64,000 bases of DNA, from NCBI GenBank assembly GCA_019055375.1, contig JAHQIW010000121.1, positions 186,001 through 250,000 of the forward strand. Reading direction: 5' to 3'. This stretch comes from Parelaphostrongylus tenuis. Taxonomy: Eukaryota; Nematoda; Chromadorea; Rhabditida; Metastrongylidae. Below, one piece after another: positions 11,301 through 21,805 of the stretch (position 1 is the first letter of the stretch; each line of letters begins with the position of its first letter). The position numbers and the translations under genes are program-made. Under the pieces are notes generated by a model, which did no database searches, had not been told where the DNA came from, and saw only the letters and a program-made list of their open reading frames with translations.

Positions 11301-13858
11301 TTCACTTTATTCTCCGTTATTTTACTTATGGTACGTAAGAGGAGTAAGTCTTAGCGTAACAGATGACAAGTTGCATGAATATAAATGAGCATTTGTTTGC
11401 TCACCTTAGCTTCTTTATCTTAATTTAAGATAAAGATGCGCTACTATTCAGCTCACTTAGGGGCATCTTTTGATAGTCAATAGTGATTTTGAACCAACCT
11501 ATCTTCTTCGTATAGTAATCTGGTTATTATGACCAAGGGGGAACAGTCGCCTACAGCGGTCATATAGCATTCACTTATATGTATACTTGTTTTCCTCTTT
11601 AACGTTCTTCATCAATCTAAGAAAAGTGATCTTAATTGGAATTGAAGAATTTGAAGAAATACCTTTAAGGTACTCCTCAAAATATTATGTGTAGCACTGA
11701 GAAAAAATATAAAAAGGACTTGTATCAGGAAATAATCAACAAACCACTTTACAATAGTTTTTTCGCAGTTAAGTATTGAGCAGATTATTTTTCAGCTTGG
11801 GCATGAATAGTGCAAATTAAAAAAGTCTCAATCTTTGTTGCTGTCGAATTTGCGATGACCACAAGCTATTCTAACAAAAATCTCCAAAATTCTGCATATC
11901 ACCATTATATAGAGAGAATACCGAGAAAAAACAATAATTCAGCAGAGATGGATGGCATTCTCTGCAATCCGTTTCTGCAATAATCAGCAAGATAGAAAGA
12001 AAACATCTCCTTGGGAACTCGACGTAAACCTTATCAGAAAATGCTCCTACGACTGTGGCAATGCTCTACTTTTGTTAACTTCATGCAATCAAACTCGATA
12101 TCACAGCAATTCATAGTGTCCAAGGCTGGTATAGTAGTGGGAAAAAAATTCAACAATAGAAATACCAAAGATAGACTCATACGCAACTATCGATAAACAC
12201 GCTTCACGTCTTCAATCAACTGAACTGTAATTAAACATTACTGTGTTGACATTTGCCTATCACTTCCTACCAAGCAACATGCAGTAATGTGCAGCTATCA
12301 TATGCTATCAGAGCTCCCATCAAAAATCTTTTGCATTGCATTGAGTTGACCGTTGCTTCTTGAAGTTGTAGGCAAAAACGACTTATAAAATATGAAATGA
12401 CTAAAGAATTTTGAGTATGAGATTAACCAATAATGGCATTTATTCTAGCATTAGTTTCGGAGTGAAGGTATTGCTGTTGCTGGTGGTCTACACAGGATAT
12501 CTAATTCAACTCTACGCTTTGGTGACGACTCTTCGACCGCCTGTGATGCGACTTGTCGGGGGTCGTTTTGGCAACACCCGAAAAATCACGCTCACCGTTG
12601 ACTACGCGATAAGAATTGCTATGGTGCTGATGTCGTGTGGGTAATAATCCTTCTGGAAATGACAACGAGATAAAAACTTGAGCTTTCTTGGTGTTATGAA
12701 AATTTGCTATAAGTCAAGATAATCAGTTTTGGTCACCTTATCTTTGAAGATGCTCGTCACATTCATCCGAAAGCGCAGCCTACAGCAGAACTTTGTCATG
12801 GCAGAGTTCGATAATCTACCCATAACCATTTCCTCGTCATCAAGAACACTGGCAGCATCACAAAAAACTTTCCATGTTTGTCATGATCCAATAATGAGCT
12901 TGGCCTTCAGACCATTCTTGATGAGCGCTAGTAAGAAAGCGGTTCAGAGATACCAGCTCAAGTTGCTGATTAAATGCAGGAAGGATGACAGCTGTGATGT
13001 CGCTTATTGTCGATTTGTCAGTGAGCACTAATAATGTTGCTGAAAACAGATGAAAAAGTGATAATTTGGTAACAAACTTGAATTGAAGTGGTTCTCCAAC
13101 AAACAATAACCATCAAAAATTTCAGTTCTTCTTGCTGTACTTGTACCAAATCTGAAGAACTTGATACCACTAGTTGGAGTGACATCAGGTAGATTTCCAA
13201 TACTTTTTTCCAAAATTCTCACATGGAAGGAGAAAAAAATAGAATTACTAACAAGTGATGTCAACGACTTATTTAACTATCGTTTCGTTAGCATTCTCTT
13301 GTAAAATGCAAACGCATTTTGTTGAACGGCTTCCTCCTTTTACCTTGTTCTACTGAAGAATTAACATTAGAAAATATCTCCGTGCCAGTCGCTTTTGAAA
13401 ATTGAAGTCAATGGTCCACAACCGCTCATTTTACTTTCCTGATGGTATCGAAACAAATCTTCCAAAGTGAAGAAATTGCTGAACTGGAATTTTCTATTAG
13501 ACTTTTTCTAGTTCTCTTTCGCGGAGTTTAAAAAAAACTGAGGAATACAAAATCGCAGTCACAACGATGTTCTGTAACAGCCCTGGGTTGGCAATTCAAT
13601 ACGAGAAAATAGTGTTTCATCCATGCTCAGTTGAAAGAAAATCGACATTGAAATTCCCGATTTTTGATTTCAGGTATACTTCTTGCTCTGGTAATACCAG
13701 CCGTTGTTGATGTAACTACATTCCTACCACCATATTTGGATAAAAATCGTTACACCAATGCTGCTATTTTAATACTGAATAATTCATTTTTTCTTATTCT
13801 CGGCGTATTTTTTATCGCTATTGGGTTAGACACGAATATAAGGCATTTAATAGAGTAA
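5385..13858 (+). CDS. SLC36/AAAP amino-acid transporter, gene A, exons 7-13 (5' partial)
   Basis: This is the C-terminal 266 codons of a multi-pass proton-coupled amino-acid transporter of the SLC36 (Aa_trans) type, which moves small amino acids across plasma or lysosomal membranes. Exons are 5385-5460, 6281-6391, 8132-8212, 11139-11233, 12449-12636, 13126-13188 and 13674-13858 (stop TAA). All boundaries have AG/GT, and the phases join without a break. Visible family signatures are SYVSMVGN, VIYSFEGQAL followed by LPLENKMK (the conserved E-G helix and its loop), AACGFFGYITFG, VLVPNLKNLIPLVG, and hydrophobic spans in exons 10-13. Every exon has the same length as its gene B counterpart. The protein differs from gene B at about 45 positions, clustered in the exon 8 loop and the last exon; exon 12 is identical. 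Exons 1-6 are not in the window. Nothing in the visible part suggests a pseudogene. AATAAA follows 20 nt after the stop. Confidence 0.88.
5615..5722. repeat. Short palindromic element (SINE-derived foldback)
   Basis: GTATGCAAAACATTT at 5620 is mirrored by AAATGTTTTGCATAC at 5701, and the inner arms contain GGAGTTGAACCAGCGT and its imperfect complement. The GAGTTGAACC core is the B-box side of family C SINE copies (compare 39335-39355), so this seems to be two inverted B-box ends with the centre deleted. It lies in gene A intron 7. Confidence 0.6.
6560..7530. other. Gene A intron 8 with blocks shared with gene B
   Basis: No gene. Short homologies to 46480-47050 in gene B intron 8 occur in the same order. 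Examples are a CTTGATAAAGTC..GCATAGTGCATC-type segment (near 6858 and 46588) and a CATTYGCAAG segment (near 7297 and 46865). They show that introns were copied with the exons. An AT-only run lies at 7360-7395. Confidence 0.5.
8755..8895 (-). repeat. PLE-type terminal repeat copy with hammerhead-like core
   Basis: Minus-strand copy of the dispersed repeat, in gene A intron 9. In repeat-sense order it has CTGAACTGAGG, the ribozyme-like core (8824-8846), the CCCTGTATAAGTGCC segment and the terminal GGCTCAAAACATG segment. Confidence 0.65.
8824..8846 (-). ncRNA. Hammerhead ribozyme-like core (stem III decayed)
   Basis: On the minus strand the order is CTGATGA, GTCC, AAAA, GGAC, GAAA. This is the canonical hammerhead core with a perfect 4-bp stem II. 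The following stem III/cleavage segment, AC-4nt-GTA in other copies, is altered, and the flanks do not pair well as stem I, so cleavage is unlikely. The core matches the family in length and spacing. Confidence 0.5.
9480..9860 (+). repeat. PLE-type terminal repeat, plus strand
   Basis: A nearly full repeat unit in gene A intron 9. The order is: inverted end (ACGCATGTGGTCTGTTATA), GTGGTCTCAAGAAAACGCTCG, AGTGTACAGCACTGCTCACTTGGTGA, GTTCGTCGTCGCC, GAGAGGACTG, a decayed ribozyme region near 9763-9800 (only the GAACAC..GCATCGGGCTC part is clear), and the terminal ACAGACCACATGAGCGGCTCA. The short frames crossing it are repeat sequence, not genes. Confidence 0.7.
9906..10290 (-). pseudogene. Decayed retroelement ORF remnant
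   Basis: A 121-codon minus-strand frame ends with a SPTRWSHFSRKAQK-like segment. That resembles the RPPTRWSDFFTK tail that ends nematode RTE-type reverse transcriptases, seen clearly at 44215-45085. The rest of the frame includes a DTKCALMPVDEREQLPTVC stretch that hints at a cysteine-rich retroelement tail, but I cannot assign it. It lies in intron 9 of gene A and is not expected to be a host gene. Confidence 0.35.
10291..11138. other. Gene A intron 9, distal part: nothing recognised
   Basis: A 108-codon plus-strand frame (10327-10653) and an overlapping 63-codon frame lie here. Neither resembles a known family, and neither has splice sites that would keep the transporter frame. Treated as intron. 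Confidence 0.5.
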
Positions 13859-13877
13859 TTTCCGATTTGAGATAAGG

Positions 13878-13889
13878 AATAAAAATAAA
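13878..13889 (+). terminator. Poly(A) signals of gene A
   Basis: Two overlapping AATAAA hexamers begin 20 nt after the gene A stop codon. Gene B has AATAAA at a comparable distance, so the signal was duplicated with the gene. Confidence 0.7.
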
Positions 13890-14751
13890 ATCCGAAGACA
13901 AGTATGCAAACACACTTGTAACATGGCACTTTTTATGTCATCGGTAAGCACTTTATAAGAGAACTCTTTTTACCGAAAAAAGGCCGTCTGCTACACTACC
14001 AATTGCTGTTTCGAAGCTTGAATCACGAAAAATCAAGATTGTACCTTTAGAAAGCTCTTTCAACAGAAATGTAGTACCATGAGCAAAATTGTGTTTCACA
14101 CGTGTCGCGCCTTACGGTGCGTATTTTCGTTACATGATTAGAAATTTTTCCTATTTCATAGAGGTTTCCAGATTTTGTCGTGGATTATATAATTTCGTTC
14201 TATGAGTATGTATGCTTGCTTTTAGTTTGACTTTGTTTTGTTATAAACCCGTTACTATGCCACAGCCTAAGTTAATGACCCAATCATGAACATTTAGCAG
14301 AAATCTTAGGATATCAAACTCATACGTTATATCCACAGTTTTCTCAAGGCGCAAAAAACGTCTAGGTTAATGTATAAACTTATAAAATATCTTAAACCTT
14401 TCTAAATACCCAAACTCAGTATCTAATCAGTGCGTTTCATGTGAATCTCTCCGTGTGATCGATACATAGCCACTTACACACCTTAGCCGACAAGGAACGC
14501 GCAGCGCATGTGAACCTCAATTATTTTTCTTGATGCAGTGCATTAAAAGGGTGTTTTGAGAAAGTAGGTACAGTGTAGAAATTACCGAGATTTGCGTTGA
14601 CGAATGATGACTATCTAGCTGTCACAAGCAAAATCACTAGATCGGCGGTGTTGTGCACTCGATTGATTGTTCGTGGCTGCTATTTTGAAATATTACACCG
14701 CTCGTTTCGACTAAATTCATAAGAACGTTCAAATTTCAATAATAATTTTAG
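13890..14751. other. Intergenic, nothing recognised
   Basis: AT-rich sequence downstream of gene A. No gene, repeat or RNA that I can support. Confidence 0.5.
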
Positions 14752-15255
14752 AGCCAACATGTCATGTGGCCTTTTATGAGCACTTATAGAGCCCAATACA
14801 AGTGTTTCGACCTTGTCTGCCTTGTCAGTTGGGGAGTACCCTTCGCCCTAGCCAATCCTCTCGGGAGTTCTCTATCTCTCTATGTAGAGTAGGCGGCGAC
14901 GTACAATTCACACGTGGCATCAAGTGAAATAAATCAAAAGATCGCAGTGTTTTACGATAGTGAAATTTGAGCAAAGTTTTATGAAAACATTTGAAATGAA
15001 AGGTGTAATATTCCAAAATAACAGCCAAGAATAATCGTGTGTACAGCACTGCCCATCTAGTGATTTTTCACTTCACGCCAATTGTGTAAGTCGTTCGTCG
15101 TCGCCTACTCTTGATGGAACTGGAGCACCCCGAGAGGATTGGCTAAAGACGAAGGTCTCCTCCCGACTGTATGGGCTGCTCAAGGCCGAAACACTGTACC
15201 GGGTTGTATAAAAGCCCATTAACAGATCACATGACAGATCACATGACAATAATGA
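14752..15255. repeat. Head-to-head pair of PLE-type terminal repeats
   Basis: A minus-strand copy (14752-14960) and a plus-strand copy (about 14960-15255) face each other. Landmarks present in both orientations are GAGCCAACATGTCATGTGG or its complement, the GGCTAGGG/GGATTGGCTAAAG region, GAGAGGATTGGC, the ribozyme region and CCCATTAACAGATCACATGACA. The plus copy keeps GGCCGAAACACTGTACCGGG but has lost the CTGANGA half. The minus copy keeps almost all of the ribozyme core. Confidence 0.7.
14791..14834 (-). ncRNA. Hammerhead ribozyme-like motif, one core change
   Basis: On the minus strand: CCCCAA (stem I, 5' side), CTGACAA (core, with G8 changed to A), a weak stem II, GAAA, AC-ACTT-GT-A, then TTGGGC (stem I, 3' side). 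Stem I gives five consecutive pairs. The G8 change should cripple catalysis, but the architecture is that of a type I hammerhead. Confidence 0.5.
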
Positions 15256-15780
15256 TTATGAGATACGAAACAAATGTTATTAACAGCATTGTGCTTGCTG
15301 AACAGAAAAGTCACAAATTCACTTCAAAGCAATAATTAGAACTTTTTGACGGATGTGAATATCTCTGCGTGCTCGTTACTGTTGACGCAAAAGAAAAACG
15401 CATGTGACATATGAACTGCCCGTGCACATAGTGTTAGAGCGACCGATGTTAGATGTAGATAAAGAAATCGTCAAGAAGAAAGCTGCAAAACACTGTTTCG
15501 AACAGTAGCAATCGACTTCGCTGGTTATGAAATCAATGCATATTACAAAATTCGGAAATGCTAAATTCCCCCTTATAGAAATTGCCACTAGGACACCTCT
15601 CTTTTAATTTATCTGATCACAGCAAACTGCGCCGGGAACTGAAAATTCTTGAGACTGCCGGCGAATCTTCTCTGAAACTAAACTTATCAAAATTCAAGCC
15701 GGCTTAGCAAATTTGGGAAACGTCTTCTTTCAGACAACAGAGTAGAACGCAAATTCCCTGCGCATTAACATCATAGGAAG

Positions 15781-15860
15781 ACGTCGTGGCCAAGTGGTTG
15801 TGATGCTCATCGCGACGCGCGTAGGACGAGGCTTCACCCCCAACCCTCTCTGGCAGCAAT
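15781..15860 (+). repeat. tRNA-like SINE head (family B fragment)
   Basis: CGTGGCCAAGTGGTTGTGATGC (A-box side of a Leu/Ser-type tRNA head) continues with GACGCGCG..GGACGAGGCTTCACCCC and TCTCTGGCAGCA. The same head occurs at 21571 and 43889, where the body is present. Here the body is not recognisable after about 15860. Confidence 0.6.
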
Positions 15861-17184
15861 ATCACTTTCCATAAGTTTCTTAGACTTTTTGTTGGATTAA
15901 GGTCGCAACATCTCAGATTTCAAAGCCATTGTGATTCGAGTCGATTGTTCACAAATGCCCATTCTTGAGATGTTGTTCGTCTCAGTCACACTGAATTGAA
16001 TCCAGTGGAGTGGAGTACTAGGACAACGCTTTTTTACAGGTTCTTGATGATTGACCTCCAATGACGATCAGTTTTCAAAAATTCATTTCATTCTGTGGCA
16101 GTCAGCATAATCAACTTGAACTTGGCGAGGTATGCTTCACAACAGTAAAGTGTTCGTCGACTAAAAAATTTCATAAGAGCACCTGTACACTGAACAACAC
16201 AAAAGAATGTTGGTGGTGTTTCGATTCAAAAAAAAAATCGATCCTAAGCGCGACAGTGAATGAAGCATGTATGGAAGGCAGTTCCTCACAAGATGCTGAG
16301 CTATTTTGAAACGATCGCAGTTTCATACCTGCATTGTTATGTTGCCCAGCAGGCAGTGTGGTTGCTTGAACCAAGTGCAAAGAAATATAGTTTCTTTTCG
16401 CGTAAATATTGTTTGGACTTCGTACGTAGTAAACATTCGAGATAAAGATTAGAGATTGAATTCTACAGTCTAAACATGTTGCATGAGAAGCTGAAGAAGG
16501 TGCGCCTTTGAAGTATTCCTAAGAAAACATTTGAGCGTAGTTGATTAACGAGATTGCGAGCTTCTGTCCTGTTTTGATAACTTGACGCAGATTTTTGTAG
16601 GCAGTCAAATGCTTGAATAGGAGCTATCTTATTCTTGTGATATTATGAAAAGGTAGGATCTCGGAAACACCTATTTGTTCAGCACCAGCGACTGAAATAC
16701 CGAATTTCGACAGCTGGAAATTTCATGAATAGTGAGCTCCAGAATGTTAAGTGTAGGCGTCGGCATTTAAAAATCTGCTAGTCTCATAGGAAAGTGGAAG
16801 TGTTACACAGAACCTTCTATTAGCGGCAAATTAAGTACCAGTTGCCTTACGTCTCCAAGTAGGCCAACAACCGTGTAGTAATCGAATTTTATTACACAGC
16901 TTCTGAGTTGAATAATGATAACCTCCACTCAAATCGTCTTTCGAGCGGAATAGAATAATTTTACTGCGGCATTACACACAAGATAAAGCCAGTCGTCGAC
17001 TATAAACAAGCAATCTATGATTGTAGACAAAGTCGACCATTTTGTCAGTATTCTCTTATTTCATATATTCAGTTGTTCGCTATAATTTACTTAACTAAAA
17101 CTATAATACTATTCCTACCACTTCATACTTCATCAAAGTCTGAGAAGGGTGCCAACAAAGTCGACCTTTCCTTTATATATTGGT
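15861..17184. other. Intergenic, nothing recognised
   Basis: No supported gene. Opposed short frames at 16061-16445 overlap on both strands and do not resemble known proteins. Confidence 0.5.
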
Positions 17185-17445
17185 TAACAGCGAGGCCGCT
17201 TCACCCCTCGCTCACACTGGAATTAGGCACCGCCCTGCGGTATATCGTAAATTGAAAGGGCTCCGCCGGCACCGACGCATTCGGAGCTCTCTTCTTATCG
17301 GAGGCGGCTGCCCACTGACAGCGCTGTCACACGTCCTCCATCTCGGCCGCCATAGTCAGCGGAGACAAGTGCCACCACCATCACCTCAAAACTCAGTGGT
17401 TTCAATACGCTCCACGCTAAATGAGTCGAGGACGCTCTACGCTCA
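17185..17445. other. Unexplained GC-rich island
   Basis: About 260 bp that is clearly richer in G+C than its surroundings, with many CG dinucleotides (GGCTCCGCCGGCACCGACGC, GGAGGCGGCTGCC, CATCTCGGCCGCCATAG). It carries open frames on both strands (89 codons plus, 88 codons minus), as GC-rich sequence does by chance. No family is recognised. It could be a transposon fragment, a regulatory island or an unrecognised exon. Confidence 0.4.
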
Positions 17446-18424
17446 ATAGTAACATGGGCCCTCCTTATGCAGCCCAAACATTTTCGGCAGTCGTCGAAAA
17501 AACCGCGATGTGTTAATTGTGTCATAGCTAATTTACTGCCTTGTAGTTTTAGGAGGCCCATTTTTATGATGCTGTTGAGAACGAAATTTCTGTATGTCAG
17601 CTACTGAGCGAGGAAGTCGGTGGAACTTCCAAGGAGTAATCTCTTGCATCACCTAAACCAATATCAAGGCAGTTCACACAGAAGAGGCCATTTTCTTATT
17701 TGGAGCCGGTTTGCCTTTTGATTTTATTTCATGAAATAAACTGCTTTCAAACATACACATAACTATACTATACCGAAGTGGCCTTTTTGGGACTAAACCT
17801 TTTCTGCTAGAAGATTTTTGTTCTAGACTTTGATATTTGTGGAAAGCCTAGGTCTCGGCGAATCTAACAATGTGTTCGCTTTTGAAAAAAAATACCTTCT
17901 TGGTGCGTTTTAGCCGCGAAAATAAAATGATTTCGAACTCGGTTTGCTTCGTTCACTCGATTAGGATATGTGAATAGTTTTCCATCAAATAAGTAGGAGC
18001 CATTCTATAGCACGAATTTCTTAGTTCTGAAACTAAGTTTGATTTTCTAAAAAAACCTTTATACGATTTCGTAAAAGCGAATAAGAGATTACGTTTTACC
18101 CTCAGGGTTTCTTTGCACGTGAGAATTATACATTTATCAGAAGCATATGGCCACGTAGAGGAGATCATGTTATATCAGAATATCGGAAAAGTTAAATACT
18201 TTCCTGGAATGGAGAAAAATTCTTGATTAAATAGAGAAAAATCTGCTTTGTTGAATCACACTGCGCGCAGCTATTTCGCTACGATTGGATGAAAGTTCTG
18301 GGGCACATTAATAAGCATGAGATAGCTCCCATGCATATCATGAGAATATTACAGTTTCTTATGTGAGGTTTTATCAATGAGGGTATGAATGTTATTTGTT
18401 ATTATTTTCACTTTTTTACAAGCC
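17446..18424. other. Intergenic, nothing recognised
   Basis: AT-rich; no supported feature. Confidence 0.5.
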
Positions 18425-18660
18425 TTCACCATGTCTAGCGATACGGTCGCAGTTCGCGTTCTATTAAGCCATTATTGGAGAACGAGTTTGATTCGAAGTT
18501 GAAGAAATGGTTTTTCGACCAGATCCGAAGCTTGGCGGACTCTTGGCAAAATGGCATAGAAAACGATAACCTTTATTTCAAAGAATACTTGCTGTTTTTG
18601 TTTGGAGTTCATGTATAAATTTTCAATTTCACCATTGCCCTAGAACTTTCTTTCCGACAT
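18425..18660 (+). mobile_element. Mariner 3' end fragment
   Basis: The plus strand reads LKKWFFDQIRSLADSWQNG and then IENDNLYF, the C-terminal end of mariner transposases, which normally ends near RWQKCIDNDGxYF. A terminal-repeat-like CCCTAGAACTTTCTTTCC follows at about 18638, matching 33730-33755. Only about the last 60 codons remain. Confidence 0.7.
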
Positions 18661-19129
18661 AATTTGCGCCCCGAAAGGGCGCGATTCGTATTGTCAATTT
18701 AGAAATTGTTTCTCCGCTTCGAAAAAATTCTTAAATTTACGTACCTGTAGAAGAGGCTTTCCTCTACCCCGCTATAGATATCGGCCTTCCACCAACCTCG
18801 ATAAGGCTATAAACATTCTCGCCGGCTATATTGAATTTATAGGGAGGTCTAGAAAGACGGTCGATTGCTAGGATATCAGCTTGTAATTCTAAGTTTACGA
18901 TTAACGTATTATGAAGTGTTCAAGTCCGGAACATAAGCTTTTTTGCTCTTACAGCGTTCTACAAAGTCCTTTATAGAATCTAAACTCAGTTTCGGAATTG
19001 TCAATATTTGCACTAGCAGAAGATTATTGAAAGCTTGGTGATAATTCAAGCAGAGATTCTAGCCTAAAAAGAAATGCGCCAACTGTGACTCAAAGGTGAA
19101 AATTTTCCATCTTAGAATTTAGTTGTAAT

Positions 19130-19745
19130 ATTAGGTTGAGTAGAAAGATCCTCAACACGCTGAAAATCCAAAATTTTTACATAAATTCAATTAAAAACAA
19201 AAATTATTCTTCGAGATAAAGATCATCATTATCGACGATCTTCCGCCAACGATCTGCATGGTTCCGGATCTGCTCGAAGTCGCCATTCTTTGGGGTTTGA
19301 ATTAAAAAACTCCGACGTGTCTCTTCAACTTGATCAAGTATATAGAATCAGCGTCTACGCATCATATGTTCAATTGGACGCAAAAGACCACTGGATTGGA
19401 CGGTGCAGCATCTGGAAAGTTGGCTGAATGCGACAAGACCTTAACTCCCTCCAATTCATCAAACGTTTCCTTATCTTTGCGGTGTGAGGTTTACCACTGT
19501 CTTGCTGAACAGCGCGCGTTTTCGTCGAATCAGTGTCAAGACTGAGGTCACCACCTTCAAATCGTTTGCACCACTTTGCAACAATAACATGGCTTAGAGT
19601 TTCTTCCTTCGGTATCGCAGATCTCATTCGCACCATCTCTTGTCGAAAGTTGTCGGTTTCAGCAATAACATAACAAAACTCGAAGCTCGGTTTTGTCTAA
19701 CGTCATCATTTGATATCCAAGAAGTGGTATTTTAAAATTTGATAC
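19130..19745 (-). mobile_element. Internally deleted mariner
   Basis: Minus strand. The N-terminal half reads MTLDKTELRVLLCY, then after frameshifts CKRFEGGDLSLDTDSTKTRA (the helix-turn-helix linker region). This joins directly to QQDSGKPHTAKIRKRLMNW, the segment around the second catalytic aspartate (QDNARPHxA in the family), with the centre deleted. The order and strand are right for one transposase with an internal deletion of several hundred bases. Non-functional. Confidence 0.8.
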
Positions 19746-20099
19746 ACTATGGCTAGTGTTGCTGTGGAAGTTTCTTATGTAGATATTCCTGAGATGTTCC
19801 AATGAATTTACACTAAGCGACACTGTATGACAAAATCACAATATTTGGATTTTGCGCAGGTGTGAAGAAATTTTTTTTCACTAATATCACTGAGCACCCA
19901 TATTGTGTCACTTGGCAGATACCAAATGGTAACACTAAATTACAGCAGTAGTGCCAATGATAATCATCCTATACTACTCTGTCTAGGTAGTTGAGAGGCA
20001 TCAATAGGAAGAATTCTTGGAGGACTACTATCCAATTCTACGGCCATCAAGCGCGCTAGCAACTAGTTGTTTCTGAGCAGCAATTTCGATAACATGCCT

Positions 20100-20375
20100 G
20101 ATAATTATTTTTGAGCCGTGCACGTGGTCTGTTGTGGGCACTTATACACTGCAATACACGTTTTCAGCCTTTCAGCCTCGTCAGTCGCACGGTGCCTTTC
20201 GGTTCAGCCAGTTCCACAGGGAGATATTCCCTGTCAAAAGAAACCAGCGCAGAAATTTTCACCCGCGCCATCAGGTGAAAAAATCAACGAGTGGCAGTGT
20301 TGTAGCTCGATTGTTTTTTGGCTGCTAATCGTGAATTGTCATACTATTCATTTCAAGTGTTTCTTGAGACCACGC
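20100..20375 (-). repeat. PLE-type terminal repeat, minus strand
   Basis: Near full-length copy. In its own sense it reads GTGGTCTCAAGAAACACT, AATCGAGCTACAACACTGCC, a TTTCACCTGATGGCG region, GAACTGGCTGAACCG, AGGCACCGTGCGA, CTGACGA, a GGCT-GAAA-GGCT hairpin, GAAAACGTGTATTGCAGTG, and GACCACGTGCACGGCTCA. The stem I flanks GTGCGA and TTGCAGTG pair over 4-5 positions. One base is missing from stem III compared with the best copies. Confidence 0.7.
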
Positions 20376-20499
20376 TCTGAAAATATTTTTTTATACTGTA
20401 CAACACAAAATATTACAGCGGATTCAACGAAGTTACTTCGGAATGAGAGAACGTTTGTTTTTTTTTCTTTTTAGAGATCTAATCTAGAACTAGAGCGCA

Positions 20500-20812
20500 T
20501 GTGGCGCAGTGGTTAGAGGTGCCCTGCGTCGCACACAAGGTCAATGGTTCGATCTCGCGCTCATGGCTCACCAAGCCATCCATCCCTCCGGGGTCGGTAA
20601 ATTGGTACCAGACAGGTCTCAGACTTGTCTGGGAGGATAAGCAGCACTGACTCGGTTCAGCGGGAGGCCTCCGCGAGTCATTGTAAAGGCCAGATAAGCA
20701 TTCAATCACCTCAAACGAAGTTAAAAATTGAAGTCGAATGCATGGCGCATCCCTCAGGGATTGATCAACGCCGAAAGCTTTATCCTTTTTATCCTTTTAA
20801 TCTAGAACTCTC
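20500..20812 (+). repeat. tRNA-derived SINE (family A), full-length copy
   Basis: The head has pol III boxes: GTGGCGCAGTGGTTAGAGG (A-box) and GGTTCGATCTCGCG (B-box, about 20549). The body carries GCTCACCAAGCC, CCCTCCGGGGTCGGTAA, TTGGTACCAGAC and CTTGTCTGGGAGGATAAGCA. It ends in an A/T tail with repeated ATCCTTTTT (20780-20800). Minus-strand copies with the same order lie at 28725-28915, 59395-59690 and 63075-63290. It would be transcribed by pol III and moved by LINE machinery. The frames across it are not genes. Confidence 0.8.
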
Positions 20813-21570
20813 ATCACTCAAAAGTCAGGGTCAAAGAGATTCTTCAAATCCGAGATCTCGCTAGAATAACGCGCCGAGGGATATCGCTGAACTTTTGAGA
20901 ATATACGAGAACCATACTTTGAGACAGCAATGCGTGCTCTATCGTAATTCGCTCACGGATGTACAAAATCTGATCAGGCATTGACAGTCGATAAGGTGAA
21001 GTGCTAAAATTGACTGAACTTTATTTTAATATGTCGTCTAAATAATCAGAATAAAAGCTTTTAGTTTTAGATGCTATCCTCCGGTGATCAAGAATCGCCA
21101 CTGACAGCTTTGGATGTTATTGAAATGAGTGTGCTCACAATGTTGTTGCTAGTGTTTCCACTGATTTCATTTCTATGGTAGACTGCATTCTGCGATAGAT
21201 GGTAGAAGTTTCTAATGTTAGACGTTTTCTCATGCAAATGTTCATGTTTTCGTAGGATTTTAGCCGAGGAACAAACATGCTCAACAAGAGTTGGGTTTGG
21301 ATAACAAGATGGAGATTGAGAACATGGCTAATGAACCCATGATAACACAGTGTTAGTCGAGTAGAGGAAGCTCCTGAAGATTTTCTTACTGAAAATTAAA
21401 ATAATGATAGAATTCACCAAGTTTTATGATCGCTTGTCTTGTACTGGACTCTAGATTTGCAAATCAGATTAGATATACTTATTTTACTAGTCTATGAGCT
21501 CGTTTTCTCACAAGTTTCTGTCTTTACTTCCAGTTCATTTTTTATAGAAAATCTGCGGTAATAGATCATT
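20813..21570. other. Intergenic, nothing recognised
   Basis: AT-rich; no supported feature. Confidence 0.45.
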
Positions 21571-21805
21571 GAGCGACCGTGGCCGAGTGGTTGTGACGCT
21601 CGCCGCGGAGCGCGTGAAGCCAAGCTCTGGCCCCAGCACCCTTTAGCACTAAACGAGAATGCCCTATGGAATGCTACAGTCAGGCAATCCCCGAGATTGT
21701 AAAGAGACATGCTCAACCAGTATACCATGTCATTCAAGAAGAAAACGGGAAACGAATCAAACGCTAGAAGTACTGGGATCCGCACAATAAAAACTGTGAT
21801 AACGG
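21571..21805 (+). repeat. tRNA-derived SINE (family B)
   Basis: The head is GACCGTGGCCGAGTGGTTGT (tRNA-like A-box), then GCGTGAAGCCAAGCTCTGG. The body is ATGCCCTATGGAATGC, CAGGCAATCCCCGAG, ACATGCTCAACCAGTAT, AGAAGTACTGGGATCCGC and a terminal AATAAAAACTGTGATAACGGA. The copy at 43887-44135 matches along its whole length, which defines the family. No clear B-box survives in either copy. Confidence 0.75.

Noticed and set aside
20503..20580. tRNA gene at the head of SINE family A
   Set aside because: The B-box region runs straight into a repeated body found at three other loci, and there is no proper acceptor stem.
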